Shown here: in pieces, positions 52,351 through 61,757 of the stretch
How the letters are laid out: every line of letters begins with the position of its first letter
Numbering within the stretch: position 1 is the stretch's first letter
NCBI GenBank assembly: GCA_023091735.1
Contig: JALKBU010000029.1
Span: forward strand, 62,001-126,000
Reading direction: 5' to 3'
Length of the DNA stretch: 64,000 nucleotides
DNA from: Trichomonas tenax
Lineage: Eukaryota > Parabasalia > Trichomonadida > Trichomonadidae
The notes under the pieces: generated by a model
What the model was told of the DNA's origin: nothing
Seen by the model: only the letters and a program-made list of their open reading frames with translations
The model's database searches: none
Made by a program: the position numbers and the translations under genes

Positions 52351-53340
52351 ATGGAAGTCGAAAACAGAATCCAGGCATTATATGATCTTATAGCAGAACA
52401 ACAGAAAATGATTGTTGATCTCAGGGACATTATTTCCCAGAATCAGGACAAAATGAGCAAAGATTTTATTAAAAATACAAATGAAAATTACCAAAAGTTA
52501 GATTATATGATTCGTGAAAACTTTTGCAATACAAACTCAATGTTGACTGAGAATGGTACGCAAAAAACTATTATTCAAGGATTAGATGTTGAAACTGTTA
52601 AAACAATGGTTGCAAAAGCTACAGTGGATAAAGATTTATTAATCCAAGAAGCCAAAAAACAGTTAAAACAACTGAAAAAGCAAAATAGATCGTTAATCGA
52701 CGAGAAAAATAAACAAATAGAAGACAAAAATCAAATAATTAAGGAAAAAGATCGTAATTTAAAGGACAAAGATGCATTGATTCTTAGCAAGGATAAGATC
52801 ATTCAAAGTTTGGAACAGGCAATCAAAGATAAAGATCAGATTATAAGCATTCTTCAAAACCAACAAACACTACCAAAAATCAATGATGATCAAAGTTCAC
52901 AGAAAAGTTCTAATTCTTCAACCAAACAACAAAAACAAGCAAAGAAAAGCGATAACTCAACTCAATATCAAGTGGTTCAGGATTTAGAACCATATAGGAA
53001 GCAATTACGAGGAAATTGCCAGCTCGCATATAAATATCGAAATATATCTGATTTCAACGGAGATAATTTATTGATTTACTGCATCATAAAAAACGAATAT
53101 CGTTTGGTAGAATTGCTCATTTGTAAATATAACTATGACGTTAATTATGAAGGCCAATTTCATAGATCAGTGTTTTGGCATCTTTGTGAAATGAATATGG
53201 TTTCTTTGATTGAATATGCATTACAGAATCAAAATGTCCAAAATGTTAGAGATGATTTCGACCAGTCTGCTTATGAAATAGCTCTCAATAGAGGATGGGA
53301 TAGAACAGTGAACCTTTTATATGAGTTCGGACTTTTCTAA
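52351..53340 (+). CDS. Coiled-coil protein with C-terminal ankyrin-like repeats
   Basis: A 329-residue protein. Residues 1-170 form a long coiled coil rich in Lys, Gln, Asp and Ile with repeating KDK units (KDRNLKDKDALILSKDKIIQ). A low-complexity Ser/Gln/Lys linker follows (about 180-205). The C-terminal 110 residues contain ankyrin-like units (NLLIYCIIKNEYRLVELLIC, VFWHLCEMNMVSLIEYALQ, SAYEIALNRGWDRTVNLLYE). Coiled coil plus ankyrin is a common trichomonad arrangement. The coiled coil probably drives oligomerisation; function unknown. It converges with the next gene with a four-base gap between stop codons. Confidence 0.85.
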   Translation: MEVENRIQALYDLIAEQQKMIVDLRDIISQNQDKMSKDFIKNTNENYQKLDYMIRENFCNTNSMLTENGTQKTIIQGLDVETVKTMVAKATVDKDLLIQEAKKQLKQLKKQNRSLIDEKNKQIEDKNQIIKEKDRNLKDKDALILSKDKIIQSLEQAIKDKDQIISILQNQQTLPKINDDQSSQKSSNSSTKQQKQAKKSDNSTQYQVVQDLEPYRKQLRGNCQLAYKYRNISDFNGDNLLIYCIIKNEYRLVELLICKYNYDVNYEGQFHRSVFWHLCEMNMVSLIEYALQNQNVQNVRDDFDQSAYEIALNRGWDRTVNLLYEFGLF

Positions 53341-53344
53341 TAAA

Positions 53345-54556
53345 TTATTTCATTAATTTTCGTAATGGTTCATCAATCATTTCTTCTATTTTTACGAGTA
53401 TCTTATCAGGAATTTCTTCTTTTTCTATGCATTTTCGTGCAAAAAGAGGAATTTCATCATCTCTAGATAATATTGTGCACAAATACAAAAGGAAATTAAA
53501 GTCAAGATAGCGAATATGGTCTGGCACATCCAAATACTTAAAAGCTTGATTAACAAAATCAGCTATTGTCGGGTAAAAACATTGGAATGGAAAAGAATTT
53601 GTTGGGAACCATCCATTTTTATATTGTATTGCCAGTGGTGTGATAAAGAATGGAACTTCAACCTCTTTTGTTATCTTTGCACCGGCATTTACTGTTTCTT
53701 TTGTAATTAAACAATTATTAGTTGTTTCGCCTGTGAAAACGCCTGATCTATATAATTCAATGAACTGCTTGTTGACACAAAATGCATCTAATTCGCATGA
53801 AACACCGTCAACCATTGATTTTAAGGTTGATAAAGATCTTAAAATAATAATTTCGTTGATTTCTGGAGGAATGAATGCCATGAGTCTAATAAATAGAAAT
53901 GGAGCAACAATCGATTCCGTCTTAGGAGCGATAATTAAATATCCTAAAAACTTTAATCCGCAAATTTGTGCAATATGATGAGAATCTTTGATATGGCTTT
54001 CATTAACTTGAAAATTGTTGCTACAGCATTCTTGTGATGGTAAAGATACGGCGTGAATTCTCATAGCTACGTTATTTGGTTGTGTCCCATATAAAAAGAA
54101 GACTTGAGTTGAAGTAAAATGTAGTGAATTGTTTATTTTTCCAATTCTAACCATTTCTTGCATAGGAAAAAGTACTCTTTTAAGTGTTAAATCTTGAAAT
54201 TTTTGGTATTTAATTGTTGGATGAATGGCTTGGAATTGTTCGAGTGTCATTACATTGCTTGAACTTTGCGTGTTTATATTACCTTGATTCATTGAAGATT
54301 TATCGATTGATTTATTTTGATCAGAAGGAATTTGCATTTCAAATATTTCGCCGTTGTCTATATCAAGAGCTGATAGTTTTGCTCTCTTTTGGATTACCGT
54401 TTTCGTTTTTTCTTGAATCAAAGTTTGTATATCTTCTTCAATTTTATATTTATCTGTCATATATTTAATTAATGTACCAATTGTATCGTTGTTATTCACT
54501 TTAATCTTTTCAGTGCCCATTTTCCATCGCACTAAAATGACATTTACTGATTTCAT
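53345..54556 (-). CDS. NPL4-like protein (ubiquitin-like N-terminus, MPN-like core)
   Basis: A 403-residue protein. Residues 1-75 look like a ubiquitin-like fold (VNVILVRWKMGTEKIKVNNN then DTIGTLIKYMTDKY). After a Ser/Asn-rich linker the core at about 130-310 resembles the NPL4 MPN-like domain: NVAMRIHAVSLPSQE and HIAQICGLKFLGYLIIAP (compare the VD.IA..LGL..VGWIFT type). NPL4 works with UFD1 and Cdc48 in extracting ubiquitylated proteins. No zinc-finger is seen, and the MPN metal ligands are not expected in this family. The assignment is by eye and moderate. First ATG used; TTTTGACAGTTTACAAATTA lies about 25 bases upstream. Confidence 0.7.
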   Translation of the reverse strand: MKSVNVILVRWKMGTEKIKVNNNDTIGTLIKYMTDKYKIEEDIQTLIQEKTKTVIQKRAKLSALDIDNGEIFEMQIPSDQNKSIDKSSMNQGNINTQSSSNVMTLEQFQAIHPTIKYQKFQDLTLKRVLFPMQEMVRIGKINNSLHFTSTQVFFLYGTQPNNVAMRIHAVSLPSQECCSNNFQVNESHIKDSHHIAQICGLKFLGYLIIAPKTESIVAPFLFIRLMAFIPPEINEIIILRSLSTLKSMVDGVSCELDAFCVNKQFIELYRSGVFTGETTNNCLITKETVNAGAKITKEVEVPFFITPLAIQYKNGWFPTNSFPFQCFYPTIADFVNQAFKYLDVPDHIRYLDFNFLLYLCTILSRDDEIPLFARKCIEKEEIPDKILVKIEEMIDEPLRKLMK

Positions 54557-54926
54557 TTTTTTTTTGACAAAATAATTTGTAAACTGTCAAAATGTTATTA
54601 CTCAATAAATTTTGGTCTTAAACCTATCATGCTTTTTTTGCTTATAATAGATAATATACGACCAATACTATCTACCATATAAGTTAGTAATTATAAATTC
54701 TATGTTTTGTATTTCAAATGCATCATAGATATATGCTTCCTCATGACCCAGATAGTATCTAAATTACAATAATTTGATAAATACATTCCAGCGAAGCTCA
54801 AAAAGCGGCAGTATATTTTTATTCATACGTATTCAATTAATATATACCTAATAGAGCATTATTCATTTGAAAGCTCAGAAAATTTGAATTGAATGTGCAT
54901 GAATTCTTGACTTTTTAATCGAGAAC
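54557..54926. other. Intergenic, with duplicated start region of next gene
   Basis: Carries the motif pair upstream of 54556. Near 54898-54945 there is a tandem duplication of CATGAATTCTTGACTTT / CATGAATTCTTGTCTTT. The second copy supplies the start codon of the Cys-rich gene. Confidence 0.5.
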
Positions 54927-55773
54927 ATGAATTCTTGTCTTTCTAATGGAGGTTGGTTGTGTGGGGACCGTTGCTGTTATGATTGTTATGCTCCTTGCGC
55001 AAGATGTTATCGTAGCCCTACAGATTGTCTAACTTGTCTAGGAAACATGCAAGTTTTTGGAGGTAGCTGTTCCTGCAGAGATGGAACATATAGTGTCGGC
55101 AGTTATAACTGCAATCTATGCCCAGATGTTTGTTCCTCATGTTCATCATCTACAAGATGCGGACCTTGCAATAGTGGATATATCCTCAATAATAGCAAGT
55201 GTCAAAAATGTCCATCTGGATGCTCCGCATGTCGATTGAATGCTGTGATATTAATTTGCACTACCTCCATTTCAGGTCGAATTCTTACAAATGGAACTTG
55301 CAATTGTCCGAATGGCAAATATGAAAACACTAATGGAATTTGTGTAGCATGCCCAAGTTCATGTTCCATATGCAAAATGAATGGATCAAGTGCTGTCTGT
55401 ACATCATGCCAAACAAAAAGAACACTTATTAATGGAAATTGTACCTGTGTTAAAGGAATGTACGGAAAAAAATAGAATTTGTACAAAATGCGGAAATAAT
55501 TGTTCCTCATGTCAAATAAAATCAAACACTTTAACATGCGACAGATGTAATGATCATTTTTATCTTGACAATAGAAAATGTTCTCACTGTCACGAGAGTT
55601 GTCTTCGATGCAATGGAAAATTAATCAATGAATGCACTTCTTGCGCAGATGGAGAATTTCTTATTAGAGGAAAATGTTTGAAATGTCCAGAACATCAATA
55701 TGATAAAGAGGGTCAATGCTATAACAGAATGAAGCCTACAAAAGTATTTCAATATCAATTCTGGAGATATTAA
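54927..55773 (+). pseudogene. Cysteine-rich furin-like repeat protein, frameshifted
   Basis: The frame from ATG 54927 gives 182 residues of Cys-rich growth-factor-receptor / furin-like repeats (CYDCYAPCARCYRSPTDCLT, CPDVCSSCSSSTRCGPCNSG, CPSGCSACRLNA, CPSSCSICKMNG) and stops at 55473-55475. The stop follows a run of seven A (55466-55472). In the +1 frame the same repeat text continues at once (RICTKCGNNCSSCQIKSN, CSHCHESCLRCNGKLINE, then CLKCPEHQYDKEGQC) to a stop at 55771-55773. A one-base insertion in the A-run explains the break. No signal peptide precedes the repeats and no anchor follows, so the copy is also incomplete. A sequencing error in the homopolymer is possible. Confidence 0.82.
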
Positions 55774-56412
55774 TCTCTCTATGTTCATGAACATGATATC
55801 TTCTTAAAATTATATCACATTTTTTTCATTTTTTGATTTCGAATAATTTTTCCTTTTCATTATCATCTGCATCGATTCAAAAATATTAATTTTATGCTAA
55901 GCGACATCAAATTTTGGAACGTCCAGCAACACAATGAAAAACCAATAACAAATTTTGATCCAGCTTTGACAAATGATATATATATGTTCAATATTTCAGC
56001 CCATTAAACTGACTCTATCTCCATAAAAAACTGTTACTACAAAAAAGATATATTTTTCGAGAAATTTCTTATTAGTGAAGTGTGTAACAGAACTAAAATC
56101 TTATTTAGCATCCAAACTTTGAATTATATAATTATGATATATTATAATGATATAGTTTTTCTGAGAGCTGTTACTCGATCAGCGTCGATATCAATTTCTC
56201 TGAAAAAAAATATCGTTCAAGCTATTGTTCTTTCTTAAATCCATGGTGAATGATATCAGAAAATTTGAATTGTCAGATCAAATTCAAATATATAAGTTTT
56301 TGTTGTGTCAACGAGTAGATATATCATTAGTTATTATGTGAAAATTGCAGGTTTTAAAGGTCGCCACTTTTGATATTCAATTTTTCTATTCATTATTCGA
56401 CCATAAAAACAA
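55774..56412. other. Intergenic in surface-gene mosaic
   Basis: AT-rich; no gene recognised. Confidence 0.4.
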
Positions 56413-56837
56413 ATGAGTCGATTTTTTGCATTCCTTCTCGCAATTGGCGCTTTAGTGAGTATCATTGTCTAGATCGTGATTGGTGCTCTAACAGTGAAAA
56501 CCCTTGACGAAGCGAACAGTTATTATGAAAATACTAATTCAAGCACATATAAGCCATCTAACGAGAACAAGAAGCACAAGAGCAATAACAGAACATTGAT
56601 GGCTCTCGCAATTACTTCTCTTTCTCTTTTGATAGAGAATTTCCACGGATTCGCCTTTTCATGTTTATCCAGATCATCGTTTTGTTGGCAGCTGTTGGTG
56701 TATCTATAACTTGCTGCGTTTTCTCAATAATATTGGCTGTTCATGTCCATGAGAAAAAAATATTTTGGAATCGATCCCAACGAAAGGTCTTATTTCCAAA
56801 AGGCGGGTTGAATGCTTTAAAAATTGCCATTAGATAA
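56413..56837 (+). pseudogene. Broken small membrane-protein gene
   Basis: ATG at 56413 starts a signal-anchor-like MSRFFAFLLAIGALVSIIV that ends in an in-frame TAG (56470-56472). The same frame continues IVIGALTVKTLDEANSYYEN and on through a Lys/Asn-rich stretch. Around 56600-56660 the frame shifts, and a clear transmembrane segment (FMFIQIIVLLAAVGVSITC then CVFSIILAV) with a basic tail (HEKKIFWNRSQRK) follows to a stop at 56835-56837. At least one stop and one frameshift. The layout (membrane helix, loop, helix, tail) suggests a small multi-pass membrane protein; family not recognised. Confidence 0.6.
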
Positions 56838-56842
56838 AACGA

Positions 56843-56926
56843 TTTAGTTCCATCTGACACAGAACGAAAATATGTAACAGATACAACACTCAAAAACTCT
56901 GTCCTAGCCGCAAAATATGAAGCGAT
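56843..56926 (+). repeat. Partial duplication of BspA N-terminal coding segment, copy 1
   Basis: The segment TTAGTTC...TCTGACACAGAAC...GTCCTAGCCGCAAAATATG is repeated about 253 bases downstream (about 57096-57179) with few differences. Copy 1 lies before and across the annotated start; copy 2 is inside the reading frame. Confidence 0.8.
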
Positions 56927-59535
56927 ACCTCGAATTTTTTGTTGAAGGAAAATGTTTGAAATGCAGTGGAAAATTAATCAATGAATGCTCCTCTTGCAGG
57001 GATGAAGAATTTTTTTTGTTAAAGGAAGTGATAGAAAGAACGTTGTTTATGAAATTAAGGTTCTGGATACAGAAAAATTGCCAATTTATAAACGTTTTAG
57101 TTCTGTCTGACACAGAACTAAAATATGTAACAGATACAACACTCAAAAACTATGTCCTAGCCGCAAAATATGAATCGATCTTTGGAAGCGATGCCTCGAA
57201 CTATTGTTTCAAGTTAGTTTCAAATTCAATATTAAGTTTTTCAACTGAAACAAGTTCTAATTTAAGTTCGATTGGACCATATTCATTCTATCAATGTATT
57301 AATATACAATCAGTCGATTTATCTTCATGTTCAAAACTAAGGACAATAGACACCTGTGCATTTTCAATGTGTAGTTCACTCACAAGTGTCAACTTTCCTG
57401 AAGGGATAGAACAAATTAAGGGAAATGCATTTTCTTCTACGTCTTTAGCATCGATCACTATTCCATCCTCCATTATTGGTATTGATGATGCAGCTTTTTC
57501 TCAGTGCAGTAAATTATCCACAGTTACATTTTCACCTAATTCGAAAATTAAAAGTATCAGAAATAATGTTTTCGCAGAATGCCCTATAATTAACTTTGTC
57601 ATTCCTTCCTCAACATCAGGTTTTATTGGATCTGCATTCAATGGAAATAGACGAATGCAATCAATATCAGTCGAAAAAGATAATAGATATTTTGTGAGCG
57701 ATGAGCAAAATCGTTATGTTTTAGATATTAACCGAGTCAGCATCCTTTATTTTGCTTCGGGAATAACTGGAAGTTTTCACATTCCAGATGGAATCGTTTC
57801 AATTGGTTATGGGTGTTTTATGAATTCTAGATTGTCTATTGTTACATTACCAAACTCAGTAACTTCAATTGGTGGATATGCTTTTTGCGCTTCTGTGATA
57901 TCTTCAATTACGATTCCGATGACAGTAAATGCTATTGGTGTGTACGCATTCCTATATACTGGAAATCTAAAAAGCATTGAGTTACCATCAAGTTTAACTC
58001 AAATTAACACCGGGTTATTCCATAACTCTGCAATCGTTAATATATCGATTCCAGATAATGTAACTAAAATCCAAGATGATGCATTTTCGAAGTGCAATAA
58101 TTTGCAAAATGTAATTCTTCCAAAGAATCTAAAAGATCTCGGTGGAAATGTATTTCCTTCATCGAATGTTAATTTTGAATTCTCTTGTGATGCATCAATA
58201 TACATTAATTCCCAATTGCTTTTGATGGATCGAAGTGACACTTATATTTCGTTATATCTCGGAAGTGGACGAAGTTCAATCTCTATTCCATCAACAATCA
58301 AAACAATTAAGACTGGTGCATTTTCGAAGAAAATTGACATCACATCAATAACATGTTCAGGTGATTCACAACTAGAGAGAATCGAAAATTATGCATTTCA
58401 GTTTTGCACACTGCTATCATCATTTTTCGATTTTGCTAAAATAAAGTTCATTGGAATCAGTGCATTTGAGGGAACAAGACTTTCTCATGCCATCGATTTT
58501 GGTCCAAATTTATACATGATTGATGAATTCGCATTTTCCAAATGTTCTTCGATACCTTCTATTTCATTCTCTTCAACAGTATATACTGTTGAAATCAAAA
58601 GGAGCGCATTTTATCAATGCTCTTCAATCTCATCATTGACATTTTCATGCACAGATGGTATGAAAATATATTATCAAGCATTCTCTGGATTAAAATCATT
58701 AACAACATTGAAATTGCCAAACAATATTGTTTCTTATGGATCAAACTGTTTTAGCAATTGTGGCATTGAGGCAGTAGAATTCGAAAATGATTTAATCAGT
58801 GGAGATTCTTTAGTAACTGGAATGTTCAAAGATTGCCAAAAGCTGAAGAATTTCAAAATTCCGAGTAATATCAAATCCATTGGTTTCTTAGCTTTATGCA
58901 ACACATCTATTTCAAAACTTGATATACCAGACAGTGTTACAGAGCTTGGTCTCCAATGTTTCAAAGATTGCAGAAAACTTGTCTCAATCAATATCTCAGA
59001 CAGTTCAAAATTAGAACTTATCAACTTTGGTGTTTTTGATGGATGTGTAATGTTCTCAAAGATCAGTCAATTCAAAAACAACTTCTTCATGACAGATTAC
59101 GGTGCGCTGTATAGCAGTGACATGGCTCAGATGATTGTTTATCCACCAGCTTCTCCAAGCAGTTTCTTCGCTCTTGCATACAAAGTCGACAGCATCGCAG
59201 AGAGTGCATTCATAGGATGCATCAATCTCGAGTCTATTTTAATTCCTGACAATACTGTTCGAAGCATTGGTCGTAGCGCGTTCGAAGGTTGTATCAAGTT
59301 GAAATATATCGATATTCCACTTTCAGTTGCTTCTATTGGAGATAATGCTTTCCGAGGATGTATTAATCTTAAATGCGGCAGCGTTCACATCCAAAACAAC
59401 ACAAAATCATTCCGTGACATTCTAATTCAGTCTGGACTCCATCCAAGCTCATTTTCTCCTTGTCAATACGCCACATGTCGATCTTCACATTTTCAAATTC
59501 GATTTCTCGTTTTTGCAGTTTTCGTTATAGTTTAA
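56917..59535 (+). CDS. BspA-like leucine-rich-repeat surface protein
   Basis: An 872-residue protein dominated by BspA/TpLRR-type (LRR_5) leucine-rich repeats, about 25 of them from about residue 110 to 840. Typical units are TSVNFPEGIEQIKGNAF, LASITIPSSIIGIDDAAFSQ, LSIVTLPNSVTSIGGYAF and LKYIDIPLSVASIGDNAFRG. This is the large trichomonad surface family used in host or bacterial contact. The C-terminus ends in a hydrophobic FLVFAVFVIV without the usual cytoplasmic tail. The first 60 residues look foreign: KCLKCSGKLINECSSC is a fragment of the Cys-rich gene upstream, and a stretch LSDTELKYVTDTTLKNY then marks the usual BspA N-terminus. The normal signal peptide is missing, so export is doubtful. 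The gene converges with the next at a 27-base gap. Confidence 0.9.
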   Translation: MKRYLEFFVEGKCLKCSGKLINECSSCRDEEFFLLKEVIERTLFMKLRFWIQKNCQFINVLVLSDTELKYVTDTTLKNYVLAAKYESIFGSDASNYCFKLVSNSILSFSTETSSNLSSIGPYSFYQCINIQSVDLSSCSKLRTIDTCAFSMCSSLTSVNFPEGIEQIKGNAFSSTSLASITIPSSIIGIDDAAFSQCSKLSTVTFSPNSKIKSIRNNVFAECPIINFVIPSSTSGFIGSAFNGNRRMQSISVEKDNRYFVSDEQNRYVLDINRVSILYFASGITGSFHIPDGIVSIGYGCFMNSRLSIVTLPNSVTSIGGYAFCASVISSITIPMTVNAIGVYAFLYTGNLKSIELPSSLTQINTGLFHNSAIVNISIPDNVTKIQDDAFSKCNNLQNVILPKNLKDLGGNVFPSSNVNFEFSCDASIYINSQLLLMDRSDTYISLYLGSGRSSISIPSTIKTIKTGAFSKKIDITSITCSGDSQLERIENYAFQFCTLLSSFFDFAKIKFIGISAFEGTRLSHAIDFGPNLYMIDEFAFSKCSSIPSISFSSTVYTVEIKRSAFYQCSSISSLTFSCTDGMKIYYQAFSGLKSLTTLKLPNNIVSYGSNCFSNCGIEAVEFENDLISGDSLVTGMFKDCQKLKNFKIPSNIKSIGFLALCNTSISKLDIPDSVTELGLQCFKDCRKLVSINISDSSKLELINFGVFDGCVMFSKISQFKNNFFMTDYGALYSSDMAQMIVYPPASPSSFFALAYKVDSIAESAFIGCINLESILIPDNTVRSIGRSAFEGCIKLKYIDIPLSVASIGDNAFRGCINLKCGSVHIQNNTKSFRDILIQSGLHPSSFSPCQYATCRSSHFQIRFLVFAVFVIV
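57096..57179 (+). repeat. Partial duplication of BspA N-terminal coding segment, copy 2
   Basis: Encodes the LSDTELKYVTDTTLKNYVLA part of the BspA protein. Counterpart of about 56843-56926. Confidence 0.8.
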
Positions 59536-59562
59536 ATAAAATACAAACAATTTATTATATAT

Positions 59563-60849
59563 TCAGTCATCGAGAGCAGGATCACCGATCTTCTGTTTGA
59601 GCTGTTCTGTTCTCATCTTCGATTCGTTATATTCTTGTTGTTCGAGTAAACGATTCTTATCTCTGATTTCATCGAGCATATATTGAGTCTGTAGAACATC
59701 TTCTTTGTTCTTTCTTGCATTCGAAATAACGCGATCGAGAGCTTGTTGCAATTGATTGAAATCAGGAATTCTCATTGTCAAAGCCTGCAACTTCTGCTCA
59801 TTATCTGCAATCTGTAAATTGATGTTACTCGTTTCTTCAATGATTCTTTGAAGATTATCTTCCAACTGCTTCGTTTTAGCAACTTGAATCTCAAGAGCTG
59901 ATTGACTGCGCTTCTTTTCGTTTTTAAGCAAATGACGAAGTCTGTCGTTCTCTCTTTCTGCATCAAGAAGTTCGTGAGTTTTGAGATTTGCCATATATGA
60001 ATCATTCTTACGATGAATTAAGTCTAACTGTTCTTTAGCACGATCTAAATCAGCCATTAAACAGCTTTGATCGAATGATATTTTTTGAAACTCTTGTTGA
60101 ATCTTTTCCTTTTGTTCGAGAAGCTGATGATGATATTCTTTCTTTTTATCCATTTCCTTGTTCTTCTCTATCATCTTTTTGACCTTCAACGTGTTCTCTT
60201 TGACGTCTTTTTCGTGTTGTTCTTTGAGATCTGAAAAATTTTGGAATTTTTGTTGCAATTTTTGATCATAAGTTTGGCGATTTTCTTCTCTTATTGAAGC
60301 ATGACGATCCACAGCATCCTGTTGCATAATGACAGTACGATGTAAAATCATTTTTTGACCAACAACCATTTTTACCATTTTTAATTGATGCTTATTATCA
60401 CGAAGTGCATCTGCAAGCGCTTTCCTTTCCTGCTCAAGAAGGTTTAGAGCACCTTGAATCTTTTGTTCCTGTTCGAATTGTTGTCTTTTTAATTCAATTT
60501 CAAATTTCTGTGATAATTTAATGTGTGTATTCAGCAGAGCCGAGATTTTCTCTTTGATTATATCGAGATATTGTTTTGGAGATCGATGAGGAATTTCAGC
60601 TTCTAAATCGATGTCGAAAAAATTAATTTTTTTCTGTCTTCTAAAGTTGTATATCATATCGCGCATTAAAATTTGCAGTTCGTCAAGCTTTGATGCTTCT
60701 TTTTCGAGATTTGTGATTTGTTGTTTTTTATCCATAACGATTCTCCTCATTCTATCGCCTTCAGACTTTAGTGTGAGGATATTGTCCTGATTTGGAGTGC
60801 CTCTTCTGCTTTGGCGACTTCCTAGTCTCGAATTTTGTCGTGAATTCAT
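59563..60849 (-). CDS. Long coiled-coil protein
   Basis: A 428-residue protein that is coiled coil over about residues 25-425 (heptad-rich, many Glu, Lys, Gln, Leu; examples LEKEASKLDELQILMRDMIY, FEIELKRQQFEQEQKIQGAL, RENDRLRHLLKNEKKRSQSA). The N-terminal 20 residues are basic and Ser/Arg-rich (NSRQNSRLGSRQSRRG). No globular domain or motor motif is seen. It could be a cytoskeletal or flagellar/basal-body structural protein, which trichomonads have in quantity, but that is inference. Start ATG 60847-60849 is the first in frame. It is divergent from the tRNA gene 84 bases away. Confidence 0.85.
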   Translation of the reverse strand: MNSRQNSRLGSRQSRRGTPNQDNILTLKSEGDRMRRIVMDKKQQITNLEKEASKLDELQILMRDMIYNFRRQKKINFFDIDLEAEIPHRSPKQYLDIIKEKISALLNTHIKLSQKFEIELKRQQFEQEQKIQGALNLLEQERKALADALRDNKHQLKMVKMVVGQKMILHRTVIMQQDAVDRHASIREENRQTYDQKLQQKFQNFSDLKEQHEKDVKENTLKVKKMIEKNKEMDKKKEYHHQLLEQKEKIQQEFQKISFDQSCLMADLDRAKEQLDLIHRKNDSYMANLKTHELLDAERENDRLRHLLKNEKKRSQSALEIQVAKTKQLEDNLQRIIEETSNINLQIADNEQKLQALTMRIPDFNQLQQALDRVISNARKNKEDVLQTQYMLDEIRDKNRLLEQQEYNESKMRTEQLKQKIGDPALDD

Positions 60850-61250
60850 AAAATTTTGAAAAATTCGTTTTTTTTTTTCGTTTCATAAATATTTATTTCA
60901 TTGTCTTTTAAAATTTTTTATTACAAATGTCGAGGTTCCATAGTAATGGCTATCACTGGGGACTCATAATCCCTAAATCCGGGCTCGATTCCTGGTGGAA
61001 CCAAACTTTTCCTTTTTGATTTTTTGATTCGAACTTTTCAACTTCATCTTTTTGGACAAAACCAATAAACTCAATATCAATTCTGTCTAATATACAATGT
61101 CTCTTTTAATAGACTGATTTTTAAAAAAAAAAAAAAAAATTACTGGAATTTCCAATCTTTTTGATTTAAATTATATTTTACCACTCCTTAATATCGAGTG
61201 CTCTTTGCAAAAGCAATGTTATGATTATCCATACATCAGCTATCAAACGA
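60850..61250. other. Spacer around the tRNA gene
   Basis: Apart from the tRNA and a 15-base poly-A run near 61122-61138, nothing recognised. Confidence 0.4.
60934..61003 (+). tRNA. tRNA-Met (anticodon CAT), elongator-type
   Basis: A 70-base cloverleaf. The acceptor GGTTCCA (60934-60940) pairs with TGGAACC (60996-61002), discriminator A. Anticodon arm GGGGA-CTCATAA-TCCCT (60958-60974), with CAT at 60965-60967. T arm CCGGG-CTCGATT-CCTGG (60979-60995). The D arm is short, with one weak pair, and the T loop begins with C instead of the usual T. G1-C72 and the absence of the GGG/CCC anticodon-stem pairs argue for elongator rather than initiator Met. TTTT and TTTTT runs follow within about 15 bases, suitable as a Pol III stop. 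Confidence 0.85.
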
Positions 61251-61310
61251 TAAAAGAAACTTTTTTTCAAAAAAACCGGAAATTAAAATTTTTGCGTATT
61301 CAAATTTGAA
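61251..61310 (+). repeat. Solo copy of the element's inverted repeat (copy 1)
   Basis: Starts TAAAAGAAACTTTTTTTC and ends TTTTTGCGTATTCAAATTTGAA. It is an inverted copy of 61361-61426 and lies in the same direction as 61758-61835. Confidence 0.85.
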
Positions 61311-61360
61311 GGTTAAAAAATGATATTATATTTCCACTTTTTGAGCGTCATTCTTTGACA

Positions 61361-61440
61361 TTCAAATTTGAATACGCAAAAATTATATTTTTCATTTCCG
61401 GTTTTATGAAAAAAAGTTTCTTTTTAAATGTGGTGATTCA
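61361..61440 (-). repeat. Terminal inverted repeat, left (copy 2)
   Basis: Reverse complement of copy 3 over about 78 bases, including GTGGTGA at its inner edge and TTCAAATTTGAATACGC at its outer edge. Confidence 0.8.
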
Positions 61441-61461
61441 AAAGTTAAAAAAAATCTCCAA

Positions 61462-61744
61462 ATGAGTGTTCTTGAAACACAACAAATGGAGGCTGAGGCT
61501 TTATCGGAAAATACCAGAAAAACATATAAGTATGCTTACAACACTTATGTAACCACACTTCTCGATGATACGAATTACAGTGAAGAACCCTGGCCCCCTA
61601 CAGACAAATCTCTCCACCATTCATGGTGTTAAAGATTGTGAAATCAAACAACTTGCAAGATGGAAATCTTCTTGTTATACAAAATATACCTCAATTTCAA
61701 CAATTGAGGCCGCTGATGCTTTTGCTAAGCAAATGACTGAATAA
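61462..61744 (+). pseudogene. Tyrosine recombinase remnant (N- and C-terminal ends joined)
   Basis: ATG 61462 opens a 56-codon frame (TQQMEAEALSENTRKTYKYA, then YNTYVTTLLDD) that looks like the SAM-like core-binding domain of tyrosine recombinases; it stops at 61630-61632. From about 61616 another frame reads IHGVKDCEIKQLARWKSSCY and then TKYTSIST up to TAA 61742-61744. That part matches the recombinase C-terminus with its RWKS...Y..Y segment, the second or first Tyr being the usual nucleophile position. The catalytic middle (Arg, HxxR) is missing. The junction lies near 61605-61620. Confidence 0.7.
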
Positions 61745-61757
61745 AAATCAACTAATT

